This document shows positions 1 to 12,468 of a stretch of 64,000 bases of DNA, one piece after another. Both the position numbers and the translations under genes were made by a program. Each line of letters opens with the position of its first letter. Positions within the stretch are counted from its first letter, which is position 1. A model generated the notes under the pieces. That model saw only the letters and a list, made by a program, of their open reading frames with translations, did not search any database and was not told the DNA's origin. The stretch covers positions 947,559 to 1,011,558 of the forward strand of contig JANPWX010000028.1 in NCBI GenBank assembly GCA_024734555.1, written 5' to 3'. Source of the DNA: Trochalopteron elliotii. Taxonomy: Eukaryota > Chordata > Aves > Passeriformes > Leiothrichidae.

Positions 1-360
1 TGACCCGCACAGGGACGGGGCGGGAGAGGCTGCCAGGCTGGGGTGGCGGGGCGGGGACAAGCGGGGAGGTAGAGGGACCCCGTCCCAAGGGAAGGCCAGC
101 CGGGCCGGCACCACTCGCACCGCTCCACCTGTGTGGGTGGCGGCAGCGGGGAGGGCCGCTCCCTGCCCCGCCGGAGCGCTCCTGGGGAAGGCGAGGAGCG
201 GGGAATGGCGTTCCCACGGACCGTGGCCTGCCCGCTCCTCCCTACCCTCGGCCCTGTCTCCCAGCCCCGCTCCTCTGGAGCGCCTCGCTCCTCAGGGACC
301 CTCCTGCCCCCCTCCTCTGTACCATCCCCGCTCTTCTGGGCCTCAGAGGCCAGGTGAGAA
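1..360. promoter_or_regulatory. CpG-rich block at window edge, possible promoter or first exon
   Basis: The first 350 bases are strongly GC-rich and dense in CpG, with GC-box-like runs (GGGGCGGGG near 46-55), and then change abruptly to AT-rich sequence. A splice-donor-like CAG/GTGAGAA sits at 351-360, so a + strand first exon ending at 353 is possible. Open frames exist on both strands here, but GC-rich DNA has few stop codons, so they are weak evidence of coding. The block is cut by the window start, so its true size and transcription direction cannot be judged. It could equally be the promoter of a gene running leftward out of the window. Confidence 0.45.
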
Positions 361-1050
361 GCAGCTTCCTTCTTTCCTCATATTCTTTGTTCCTCTTTGC
401 CTTCCTCCTTTCCCTTGGTGTTCCCTGCGGTCCCCCCTCCCAAGGCAGAAAGCTTCGTGTGGTGGTCTCTCCTCCTTGGATCACCCCTGGCACTACAACA
501 GGGCCCTCCCCAAAGCTTTCTACTGCCACACAGATGCACAAGGTGAAAAGTACCCTCATCAAGCAGTTCTGCAAGTGCTTAACCCGAGCACTTCCATTCA
601 GTTCATCTGCTGAAAACTCATTTCATGCTAAATGAAGGCCCATTGATTTGCCAAAAACCAGCAGGAAATTTGTGGCATTGCTGGAGATCAGAGTGAGGTC
701 CCTAGAGTGTTGCTTTGCTGTTTTAATCATAGGCATATTCTTCCTTTAAAAGTCAACTTCAAAAACTTAATGGAACCAAATTTGTAAACGGGTTGGAAGT
801 AAGGTTTTGGCCAGCAAACTGCAGCCTGCACTTTCATTTTGAAGATTGAGGCTTATTTCTTTAACATGTAGATTTTGTTTGCAGTCCTGGTTTTGTTGTT
901 GTTTGTGAACACAACTGAAAACAAAGCAAAATAGTAATAATATAATAATAATTCATGTACTGGAGAAAATGAGCTGAAGAATTACCAATATAATTAACAA
1001 GGCAAGACAGAAATGCAGGTAAAGTAGTTAAGTTTTACAAGCAATTTATT
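361..1050. other. Non-coding AT-rich stretch
   Basis: Mostly AT-rich DNA after the CpG block. It contains a short AT run with ATA/ATT triplets near 930-950. I see no gene, RNA gene or recognisable repeat. Confidence 0.5.
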
Positions 1051-1051
1051 G

Positions 1052-1420
1052 AACATAAGAGCTTCCACACTGGGTGAGACCAAGGGTTTTGCTAGACCAA
1101 TGTCAGGTTGCATTACTGAAGGCAGTAGTTCCCTCCAGCACTTTCACTGGCACCAGTATTTCAGACTCAGAGATTTTACGAGGCGGGTGCAGTAAGTAAC
1201 CATCGTTGGATTTCTCTGTCAGGTACTTGCCCATCTTCCCTTTAACCTACATGGATCTGTAGCAGATCCAAGCATCTACAACTTGCTCTGGTAACAAGTT
1301 CTCCAGGTCAAACAAAATCTTGCCTCTTTTAGTGTCTTTTCAACCTATCTACTGCTATTTTCATTTGATACTCATTAGTTCTCTATCATACACTCTGTAA
1401 CTCCTCTCCCACCCTGAAGA
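1052..1420 (-). mobile_element. Old CR1-type LINE 3' fragment, antisense
   Basis: Read on the + strand this begins with a decayed form of the 'cataagagc...ctgggt.agaccaa' signature found at the antisense end of old amniote CR1 copies. Near 1280-1420 it continues with the antisense of the end of the reverse-transcriptase frame and adjoining 3' sequence (the 'gtaacaagttctccaggtcaaa' block and the 'tttcatttgata...ctagttct'-like block). It is heavily diverged and truncated. It is an inactive fossil with no open frame. The subfamily cannot be fixed by eye. Confidence 0.65.
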
Positions 1421-1599
1421 ACTCAATTTAAGTTAGCTGTGCTTTACATCAAAAACATTTCTGTTTTCCATCCTATTGCTGAAGTTCAGAGACCAGAAAA
1501 GCATCTGAAGGAAGATGCAGCCAAACACTTCTTGGCAGTGGCAAGCAGAAAACAAGGAGCAACAGCTACTTGCAATTGGGCAGCTGTGTTGAGCTACAA

Positions 1600-1842
1600 C
1601 TGCAGCTAGGGAGGTTCAAACTGGTCATGGGGAAAAATTTCTTCACCAAAAGGAACATGGAGCACTGGAACAAATCACCCAGGCAGGTTGTGGAATCACC
1701 ATGCTTGGTGGTTTCCAACACTCAGATAAAAAAAGCCACAGCTTATCTGATCTAGTGTTGGCAGTGGTCCTGCTTTGAGGGAAAGTTTGGGCCAGGTGAC
1801 CTGCAGAGGTCCCTCTCAACCAATATTTCTGCAATTCTTTAC
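1600..1842 (+). mobile_element. CR1 LINE 3' end, sense orientation
   Basis: The order of blocks matches the avian CR1 3' end: 'ggaaaaatttcttcacc', then 'gagcactggaacaa.tc.cccaggcaggttgtggaatcacc', a 'ggcagtggtcctgctttgagg' block, and 'gacctgcagaggtccctctcaacc', ending in a decayed terminal 'tctgcaattct'. It is 5'-truncated, as is usual for CR1, and well diverged. Only the last few codons and 3' UTR of the element would be represented. Confidence 0.8.
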
Positions 1843-2480
1843 CTATACAGAAGATGCAAGCAAAATATGGATTTTTGTGGCAGCAAAAAGGTATTATTTG
1901 TTTTGTTCTCGGCTGATTTCTTAACAATTACTGGTATATTTTTACTTTTTTTATCTGGTGGTCACCATGCTGATGTTCCCATAGGGCCATTTTCATAACT
2001 CCAGGACTCTTTCCTGAGAACTAATGACCAGATCAGATCCTGCCATTTCAAAGGACTCTTTTCCTCTTGTGCAGCACTTTGCATTTATCTACTGAACTCC
2101 ACTGCCATTTTATTGCTTGGTTACTCCCATAAACTTTCCTGCAGATGATCAAGGTCATCTCATCTTTATTAACCTAAATTATTTGATAGCCTCATCAGGC
2201 TTGGTCACCTGACTACTCATCTCTTTTCCAGACCACTTATGAATACTTCAAATAGTGCAGCACAAAGCAGGTTGTTATTGATAACCTATAAAAACTGATT
2301 CCCTTGTCCTATATTTTCTTTCTTGTTTTTCAGAAAATATGGATGGCACAGATTCATTTCTGTTTATTGATCTCTGGGTGATGAGATCAGTGTGCTTTCG
2401 CCCCATCAGTCCCCTCCCTCCTGATTTTGAAATCTAAATTTCAAATTTAAATTATTTTAAACCATTTTTTCTTTAATGCT
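1843..2480. other. Non-coding interval
   Basis: AT-rich DNA with no open frame that looks like protein and no repeat I can name. It ends at the boundary of the LTR that follows. Confidence 0.4.
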
Positions 2481-2481
2481 C

Positions 2482-3084
2482 TGTTATGGTTTAACCCCAC
2501 CCAGAAACTAACCCCCTCACAGGTTCTCTCTCTCCCCACCGCAGTGGGATAGGGAAGAGAATCAGAAGAAGTTAAACCCCATAGGTTGAAATAGGAACAG
2601 TTTAATAATTAAAATAAAGTAGGACACTCTAGGAACAATAACCATAATAATATCCATAGTAAGAAAAACAGAGGTAACAACAACAACAACAAAAATAGAG
2701 GAATAAACCTCCAGAAAGACAAGTGATGCACGATACAATTGTTCACCACCCACTGACTGAAGCCCAGCCCAGCCCTGAGCAGTGATCTGTGTCTCCAGAC
2801 CAACTCCCCCCAGTTTATACACTGAGCATGACATTCTGTGGTATGGAATATCACTATGGCTAGTTCAGGTCAGCTGTCCTGGCCATGCTCCCTCCTGGCT
2901 TCTTGTGCCCCTCCTCACTGGCAGAACACGAGACACTGGAAGTCCTTGACTCAGGGTAAGCCCTACTGAACCACAACTAAAACATCAGTGTGTTACCAAC
3001 ATTGTTCTCATACTAAATCCAAAACACATCACTGAAACATCTACTAGGAAGAAAATTGTCTCTATCCTAGCCAAAGCCAGGATG
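2482..3084 (-). mobile_element. Solo LTR of an avian endogenous retrovirus, antisense
   Basis: This matches an abundant bird endogenous-retrovirus LTR. The + strand opens with 'tgttatggtttaacccca' and runs through the 'gtgggatagggaagagaatcagaag' block, the 'gagcatgacattctgtggtatggaatatc' block and the 'gtcagctgtcctggccatg' block. It closes with 'tctatcctagccaaagcc'. On the minus (sense) strand a TATAAA box falls at 2814-2819 and an ATTAAA polyadenylation-type signal at 2601-2606, in the right order for U3-R-U5. No internal retroviral genes flank it, so it is a solo LTR left by recombination. The family is ERV (ERVL or ERVK class; I cannot decide). Confidence 0.85.
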
Positions 3085-5064
3085 CCTGTTCCATTAGTAT
3101 TTTATTTCTCGTAATAACAAGATTATACAATATGGATCATTCTTCATAAATAATGAGAGATTTTAAAAAAAAAAATTATCACATGAAATTTTTCTTCAAA
3201 ATATAGTTTGTAGAAGACATAAGTAATGTATATTTCAGAGTACTGATTCTTTAAAAATACACTGTAAAATATACATGGTAGGGCTGTAAAAATATAATTG
3301 TTGGAAAATATCCAGCATGCTAATTTTATCCTTCAGAAGCACTTTTATCTCATTGAAAGATTAGTGAACCCTTTTGGTATGTTTACATGTTCCAAAAATA
3401 AGTTTGAGATCACATACTAACTGAAAGATGTTCACTTGGAACGTTGAAAGACTGATACCTAAAATTAAAAAAAAATGAAAGTCAGAGGAAAAAATAAAAG
3501 CAAATCTGCATTAACATCAAGTATGCACTAATTTCTATCAAAATTCTTCCTGCATATCCACAAAGAATATAAAGTAAAAATCCCAAATTTTTACCATCAG
3601 ATTTGTAACCTGGGTTTGAGTGAATTCACAGAACTTTTCTGTTCTTATCTTGGGATAAACAATGCACAAAATGAGTTACAAAATGTTTCCAAGTAAGATT
3701 CTCCCAGATTTTTTTTTTCAGGTAGAAATTTGAGATAGGAGCTTCAGCTTTCCCTGTGAGGAACATGCACTGAGCATGGATGTAGTGGCTGGGCAGCTGC
3801 TCCTGGAATGTCATTTGGCCCTACGGTGCTGGATGAACACGTGAGTCTTGCACACACGCAAAAAATGTTTGATCACAGCAACAATATGCCTTGTCTGCAA
3901 CCTCTGAATTGTATTCCTTGTAATGCACCTACCCACAACATATTCTCTCACATGTGAATTAAGGGAAGACAGGGAGGGTAACTCGGGAAAACAGAAACAA
4001 GGTTCACGGATGTAAAAAAGAATGCAAATGCCTATAACCAAATTAAAAGCTATTGTATTACCCACATGAAATCAGCTTTAATCTCTTCCTTTTTTCTCTT
4101 CAGTTCTTCTTCTAGTTATGTATACATGCACCCACATGCTTTATTCCAAAACTGATGGTTACTTGGATAGTGCAGGTAACTCCCTTTTCTTCATACTTTA
4201 ATTCTCAAGTTGAACCTTGAGTACTTGTGGGTACTCTTCCAGCTCAGCTGATATATGTTTCACTTCCTTTCTACTTTTCTTATCCCAGGCAGACTATTTT
4301 TGGTGAGTTTTAACGCTTTTCCAGTTCCCAGTCTCTAAACTTGGGATAACTCATTGGCTTGTGATGAATGGACGTGAGATATTTCCTACTGCTTTCAGAA
4401 CAAAGGGATGTGAAATACAATGGATATTTCTTACAGGATCACGAATAGTCTCCATGGTAGTGTCTCTTCTGTGGCAGCTTGTTGCCACAGAGGCCCTTTT
4501 GTTTTGTGGACCAGTGGGGTTGGTTATTGTGCTGTTCAGAGGTGCCTCTGACACAGTGCTGACCGGTTAGACTAAAACCCTGAATGAAACAGGCCTCTGT
4601 TAGAGACCCTGCCTTTGAGAACTTGAAAAAGACGCAAAAACTGCAATACATCGCATAATTGTTTAACAGTGCACACAATGGGGACAGAGAGGGTGACAAA
4701 CAGCATTGCTAGCTCTCCTGAAATGCTAGAATTCAGGAGAATTCTGCATAGACCAATAGACTGTTGCAGTACAGGCTGCCGAGGTATCCACTTAGGATTG
4801 GGTGCACAAAGTACTGTGGTGCCAGACACATGGATGTTAACAACGAGTGCACTGTCACCAACACAGGAACTTACAGATGACAGAAAGGAGCAATGTGAAA
4901 ATTGAGGTGTCTAATTGTGACCTGATTTTCACAATATGGATTTAGGAACTAGATATATGGGTAAGTAATAGACATGAAAAGAGCCTCACTTTTTAGTAGC
5001 GCAAACAGATGAAGTCCCAGTTCTAAAGTTAAAACTGAGTCAACTTTGTGATCAAATCAAGCAG
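3085..5064. other. Non-coding interval
   Basis: AT-rich DNA with an A-run near 3164-3175. Short open frames occur in all frames but none has protein-like features or convincing splice sites. No repeat recognised. Confidence 0.4.
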
Positions 5065-5065
5065 A

Positions 5066-5187
5066 CACATGGAGCTCTGAGCAATCTGGTCTAGTGAAAG
5101 ATGTCCCTGCCCATGACAGTGTGGTTGGAACATGATCATTTTTAAGGTCCCTTCCAACCCAGGCTGTTCTATGATTCTACGATTTTT
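5066..5187 (+). mobile_element. CR1 LINE 3' terminus, young-looking
   Basis: Contains the CR1 tail 'gagctctgagcaatctggtctagtg', 'gatgtccctgcccatgaca', 'aaggtcccttccaaccca', then the characteristic octamer-type end 'ttctatgattctacgattt'. Only about 120 bases remain, which is typical 5' truncation. The preserved terminal ATTCTATG-like repeats mark the exact 3' end of the insertion near 5187. Confidence 0.9.
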
Positions 5188-8100
5188 TTCTTCAGTGTGG
5201 CAGCAAGCAAAAATAAATGTGGTTCTGCCTCAGTGTATGACCCACAGGAGAGAAGCTCTTCTAACTGTGCAGAAAATAAGTTAGTTAATAGCCCAGTCAC
5301 CACCCAGCTTCTGCCTTTTAGCACATTTTTATGTCCCTCTAGAGCAGCAGTTGAAAATGAAACTGGACAGGCTCACTGTTCTAACATTTGTGCACTTAGT
5401 AGAAAAGCAGAGTCAATTGTGCACTCATCATTGCTAAACAAACAAAACCAACAGTTTTCTTACTTGATGTGTATCTTCCTGGAAATTATATACATACATA
5501 TATATATGTAAAATGAACATTTTCCTCAAGGAAAATTTCCACAAGAAGAGGTACTTCTGGAGATGTGTCAGATGGCAAATATTTTTATGCATGCAATGTG
5601 TTGGCAGGTTGCAAGCAGGTAATGTTAAGGAAAAAAAATCCAGCCCACACCATTTTTGTAAGCACACTACTTTGAAGGAAATAGTTTCTTCTGACTGGCA
5701 TTCCCATTGCATAGCCCATCAGTAACTTTGCTGGAAAATCAGTGAATTACAGATGCTAATGCAGCATACCATGATATGGATAAATGACACATTGATGCGA
5801 GGAGAAAAGAAGTGTATGAACAAAGACTCAGAGAAGCTTTGGAAGAAACCCCAAATTTGCCTGGCTAAAGCTGAATATTCATCCCCTCCCAAGCCTCTAA
5901 ACTCCTATAATGGAAACAGCATACCACAGAGGAAAGTTAATAGAGTGATATTAACATGTTAGATAAAATTAGATTTTAGCTACCTTCAGCATGATTGACC
6001 CAAGAGAGGGGAAAGAGAATCCAGGGAAAGATGAACTGGCAAGAGACATGGCACCTAATCTCACAGTTCAAACCATCAGAGGGTGAGTGGCAGTGAAATG
6101 CACGTCTTAAAAGGTCTGATAAATCAGAGGAATTAACAGCAATATGTTACTGGAAAAAACGTGACATTCAGCATAAAACTGAGCTCCTGTGGAACTTCAA
6201 AACAGAATATTGAAGGAGTATTCCTCTAGAAGTATCAACAAAGTAGGGAAACATGGAATAACAGAAATTGCATTAAAAAAATTAAAAAAGGGGATGTTGG
6301 CCTTGATTCATGGGCATTATGGAATATAGTCTCTATTGTCAGTGTTAACTGAAGGTGACTATAAACCATTTAGAGCCTTTGTAAACATGATCAAGAGAGT
6401 AAAAGACTCATTTTTCAACTATAGCTGCAATAATTTAGAATTAATACAAACCTGAGAGGAAAAAGCACACTTTAAATGGACCATTTACTTAACCATATTC
6501 CAGAATGTTATTCCATCACAAGGCAAACATATTTTTTTTAATTCTTAGTAAACTGTAGATATCAAGTCTGATCAGAGGAAAACCTGCTGACACTGTTTAA
6601 AAATTCCATTTACGAGCTTGAAATAGCTAGATGTTTCTGCTAAAATTATTACCAGTGTAATAACTAATAATGGTGGAAATTTTAAGGTTTCGCTTTGGAC
6701 TTCAAACTTAATATTCCATTGGAATAAGCACGGGCATTTTATACCTCTAAGAGCCATAATTACTATGAGGAAAACAGCATTATATTGATTGTCAAAACCC
6801 ATGGTGAATATGGCATCAGGGTTGCTAAGCATGCCTTGTTGCCACCCAGATAGGTGAACATTACCCTTGTGCCTCTGGAGCTGGCATGGGAAACTAAGAC
6901 CAAACAGGTCTTAAGGTCCTTAAACTAGGAACAAGCTAACACCCAGGACATGTTTTTAATGCAGTCTTCCATCTTCTATTTTGCACCTCATGTAGCTGTC
7001 TCCTGTGTCTTCCTGTTCGTGTATCCTCACCTGTGAGCACCGCTGTGTTAGGCAGGGCTGGGTCACGTTGGTAACTGTGGGAAAGCACAGCTGCTTTCTC
7101 GTGGGTGATACAGGAGATGGAAGTCATGACTCATAACCATCCCTCTTGGATCACAAAGCCTCTGCATATTTCAGATAGTTTTAAAGCTGTCTCTAGGTTT
7201 TCAGTTCGCTGCTGGAATCATTTCCACATGCTAACAACCCAGTAAATAGTTCAACAAGGAGAGGGAAAGCAGAAACGCCTTGTCCAAAACAGACACCTCT
7301 TTGCACTTTCTCAGTATGGATTTCTGCAGTAGCATTTGAGGAGAATCACATCTCCTGACTGTTTTTCCAACTGTGCTAGTGCCCTAAGCATTTCTGGAGA
7401 TCTAGCATGATTCTCAAGAGGTTATAGGCAAAAGTACCCTCAAAGGCAACCTATAGATAAACAGAAATATCTATTGAGGGATGATTTCTGCTTTTTTTTC
7501 TAATAAAGTCTGACCTAAATTTGAATTTTATCTTAGTAAAGACATGTCTTAAGACTGTCTAGCAACCTCTCATTGTCATTCATGACACTCCCAGGTTCAG
7601 GAAAGGTGCATCCTCATGCAGTCACAAAAAGACTCACTGTGGTCTCTCTCAGAGGAGCAGTGCTTTGACAAAGGAAAGACAGAAGAAGGAAGATATAGCA
7701 TGCATTTTTTTTCTCCCGGGGCAGGCAAATTAACAAAATATTTTAACTTCTCTGACGAATTTAAAAAAATAGAAAGATGAGAGAAATTAGAAAACGTTAT
7801 TGTTTTCTTTTTCTGATGTTGCGTGGAAAAACTAAATTTGGGCATAAATCTGGAGGGTAATTGGGAAAACACGAGCTGAATTAACCATCATATAAGCTGA
7901 AGTTTTTTGGGAAAATGTTCTTTTTCTCTTCATTCCTGCCTCACAATTCTCTGGTAGATTGTCTTAGCTGTAACACAATAGAACACAGATTACAATCAGT
8001 GCAGAGCAGGACAACCACTAGTAAGTAGTTTAAATCAGAGCAATACTTTCAGAGGTATCTACAAATCAAAAGTAGCATATTGGTTTGTTTATTATCCCAG

Positions 8101-11100
8101 AATATCTGCACTTCTTATTTTGAATGGCTTTTTGATTTAAATATACTAGAGCATGCATCTTCAGTGGCATCTTCAACAATTCTATGGATTGTTTGATACC
8201 AATATCATATTCATCCCTATTAATTTATTTAGTCTGCTTGCTGGTACAACTGATAAGGTAAGGGAGACAAGCCCAAAGCTCAAAGTAAGATAGTGAAAGG
8301 GGTTCTTTTTCACTTCACTTTGTAGCAGATCTCAAGAGAGAAAAACAATGTAGGGGATTCAATAAGCACGTAGATTCTCCTCCTTTACCCATTACGATTT
8401 TTGCTCCTGATTAACTCTCTAAACCACAGTCTCCTTGCAGAGTGTAACAACATTAAAACAAAACAGATGTGAGAAGATTGACTTTAGAATGAATTTCATG
8501 CAAGTTAAAATAAATGGAAAGTTATAGCCTCAACTTGTAATGGAAAACTGATACGCATCAGGATTATCACCCATCCACATACTTCTGCTCAGCCAAGATT
8601 TTTAAACTAAAACTACATGGGACTCAGTTACCAGATCCTCCTTAGCTGTATGTTTTGTCAAAACTCCCTAAGAAGGTGTTTGCCTCCTTCTTGTATTTCT
8701 ACAAACCTCATCTTGCTTGCAGCAGAGGCAAACATTTATACACATCCAGATTATTACCAGAAATCATGGGACTGCTCAGTGTATAATCCTTCCTCACCAC
8801 AGCAAGCATAAGCTAAGTGTCTTCACCTGCATTTTATATCCATTAAGGTGCTGCTTGTTATTATGAAATCAACTCCTCTCACTGCCTGTAACATCATCCA
8901 GTGCTTTCCACACATTGTGTTGGAGACAACACCATCACAGTTCACCTGCTTCTGCTGTTGGCTCTCACCATTTCACTTCAAAAGGAGCTTCTCTTTTACT
9001 TTATAAGACCCCTTCAAATTCTTCCTTAAAGCTGTCCCTTTCTGTGACTCACAAAAAATACTTATCACACTTAGGTTATTGATGAGCAGAAACCAAGCAA
9101 AACCAAGCGCAAAGACCTTTTTTTTTTTTCTCTTTGTGCTCTCCTTTCTGTCTGTGTGCTGTTTACAATATATATCAGCACGTGACTGTAGAGACCTGGT
9201 TTGAGATGAAGAATTTATAAGCAATTATAACACAAATAATAAATTAATTTTTGCAGCATGGGATGAAATACATGTACACATGTATTTCTTCAGTTGTCAC
9301 AATACAGGTTTTGGAAGAAATATGAATATATGTAGTTGCTCTGCTTGTGCCATTACCTATTCTGTTTTAATTACAATTACTGTTAGCACACAGTTGCAGC
9401 AACAGCTCTGCACTTCCACTTGAAAATCCTGGGTTTAGCAATTCATGAACTGCATCTAAAAATATATCCTCATCTGAAAATTGGCATTCAAACTACAGTA
9501 TTCGAGCAGTTCCTGTTTAAGCATATTTAGTTAGTTCAGCAGCTTTATCTCAGAGCACAAAAGATACCTTTGTTCCAGAAAACATTATGTTTTTCCATGT
9601 TCAGAAGTGACTGATTATATTGGTCTGTATTTCAATTATCTCTGAGCTTTAAAAAAAAGATAATTCATCTGCTGTGTATCAGCTTTGTACTTCCTTACGC
9701 TTTGACAGACAGTGCTGAGTAAGTAGGAAGCCACCATTTGTAGTCACATGGATTAGAAAAATAACTGTAGCATGCCAGAAATATATGGAAATAGCTGGTC
9801 CCTTGATTTCCTTTGGAAATAGATGCTGAAGAATATATGGCTAATTTAAACACTTACTACAGAACAAAATGGCTTTGGCTTTCAAAGGTAAATAAGCATC
9901 CAGCCAGCAGAAAGGCTTCCCAGTTGCTGACAGCACAATAAAAGGGATTTCTCTGGCATAACATAAAACTCTTCCAGAGAATGAAAGTTGCAAGTTGCTT
10001 AGAACCTTTTCAAGCTCATTTGTAATTGTTCCAGTTATTTACCCCTTTTTCTCAAACCCAGGAAGATTTTACCATGTGTAGACATTTACTCCAGTCCTTG
10101 GTGGACTGTTTGAACCTCAGAATGGCTGAGTAAAGTTATAGAGTTGTCAGTGACTCCATCAACTCTTCTGCACCTTTACTACAAGTTCTGTCAAACCACA
10201 GGGGAGGAATTAAAAAGGAAACACCCGGTTGGGCTGGCTTGGGATTTTGTACATGACCAGAGATGTCTAGATGTCAAAATTTTCAACCAATCAATACTGT
10301 TTATTTAAGGACTGGTTTGCATTGCTTCCTGGAACCTGTTAAAGGTCTGATGGGGGATGTGGCATATATCAATATTTAAAAAGAGGGTATTTGCCCTCTG
10401 TAAACCTCATAAATTTAATTGACATTAAAGTTCATTCTGCAATTTATTAAAACATTCCAAAATGTATGTTTACACAGGCCTAGCATAACCACTGTTCTCT
10501 CAGCTTAACTATTCATAGATATGAAGTGTTGCTCACAATACATATGTGTACTTTTGCCTTCTGCCAAATAATTCAGGCGTATACTATCTGTAAGGATGTC
10601 AAATGCATAACTTAATAGCTATTTGATTAATTTGAGTATCCCATGGCGAAAAAAAAAAAAAAGTATTATTTACTTACTAAAATGGATGATGTAAAAGTAA
10701 AGAAGCAGAAGTAATGGGTCAAATTTCCAGACAAAATTCACTACAAATTATTTTCAAATTACGTGTACAAGCAGAGCCCATCAAAAATACAATTATGTGT
10801 GCAAACTGCTTGAGTGGAGGTCATACCAGCTTCCATATAGGAAAATTCCTCTAGGGAGGTAGACTGCTCGTCTGGATTAACTGGGCTCAGGAAGCCAAGA
10901 TTTTTAAACAACAGTTGTAAGTGATTTAATAATACATGAAAATGACTCTGAGGTTAAAAACTAAGGCACAGAAAATAAAATCCTAAGGGAATAAGATATA
11001 ACTAATGGGAAAATTCACTGTCTTTGAATTTTTCTTTACATTATCACAGTCACGCTTTGTTGAGCTCAGCAAATTGCATTGCTGTTTAGAAGCATTATTA

Positions 11101-12380
11101 TCTTAACTCTAAAATATTCAATTAAGGTTTTCTTGAACGGAATTAATTAGAAAAATATGATGGTATTCCCATGGGGTGATCCTGACTTTATTCTTTACTT
11201 CTTTATTTTTCTACTTGCCAGAAAGAATTGGAAACACTGCATTCAGTTCCACTGAATCAGCTTTCTTGTAAAACACAGAATCACGATGGTTTAGTCTCAT
11301 TTATTAATCCTAGAATGAGTCTTTTTTGAGACGACTACAGGAAAATTTCTCCTTATATGAAATATTCATATTTTCCTTCAAAAAAAGGGGTTTTTTTACT
11401 TCTAAGACATAATTCTAAAAAGATTATTAATTAGCATTGTGAATTACTAAAAGTGTGAAACACTACTGGAAAGAGGTTTTAATTTGTAGAATGGGCCAAG
11501 CTTATGTACCTCTGTTAATTTATGTAGTTTTATTGTTCAATTCTGCTATCCAAAGAACAAATCAGTTCTGCTAATATTTGCAGAAGTCAAATTTCATTGT
11601 TTTGCAAGAAGCAAATATTACAAAACTTAAATAATTGCTTAGACTTGATGTTCTAAAAATGTCAGTTGTCTATGTAGATATTAGGATAATTTAGAAATCA
11701 AGGTTTTAACTAATATTGACTCAAAACAGCAGTGGGCTAAAAATACTACATGGTGAAGTCATCATTTGTCCAGATGTTTAGATCATGCATCCTCCAAGTA
11801 ATACTTGTGTTCTTGTGGGGAAATAACTATGAATCCTTAATTAAAGGAGTAAAGTCCAAAGGTTTTTAGAATAAAGTCTGAAAGCTTGTGGTTTGTGACC
11901 CTAATGCTTTCTGTGTAATTTTTTAGGACACTTTGATAATTAAATATTCTTGTAAATGGGAATAGTAATCCAGATCTTTATTAAAAGTAGAATCTGTCTT
12001 TCCAAGATTTCCAGAGTTTTGTCTTTTATGGGAAGATTGGATCCACATTCACACTGTTCTATCACTTTCAAAATATGTATTAGAGATTGTGTCTTGAAAC
12101 TAAGTATCTCACAATAAAGACACTTAAAAATTTATCATTCTGTCTTCCCATGCCACTGCTTTACACTTCTCTGCAAGAAAAAACAGAGTAAGAGGAGAAA
12201 AATTCCAGTACTTGAGCAGCGGTTGTTTACACAAATTCCTTTCTCCACTGTATCAATTACAAAGAAGAGATGATGGTGTTCTGTACTGTCATACTCCTTA
12301 TCAAACCATGCATCCAAATTAGTTGCAATAACATTGACTTTTGAGCTGCTATATTTGCTAGCTTAGCAGAAATTGCTAAG
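5188..12380. other. Long AT-rich non-coding interval
   Basis: About 7.2 kb without a supported gene. It holds a short TA/CA-type simple repeat at 5488-5510, a T-run at 9118-9130 and an A-run near 10650. A minus-strand open segment with a strong-looking donor at 7030/7031 is noted under findings. No transposable element could be named here by eye, although very old copies may be present. Confidence 0.4.
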
Positions 12381-12393
12381 CTTTTCTTTCTTT

Positions 12394-12465
<72 letters not shown>

Positions 12466-12468
12466 TCC
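12381..12468. repeat. TTTC microsatellite
   Basis: About 20 nearly perfect TTTC (GAAA on the other strand) units. The pure pyrimidine strand could form triplex or H-DNA. It produces artefactual FLSF/KERK-type open frames on the two strands, which should not be taken as proteins. Length is likely polymorphic. Confidence 0.97.
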
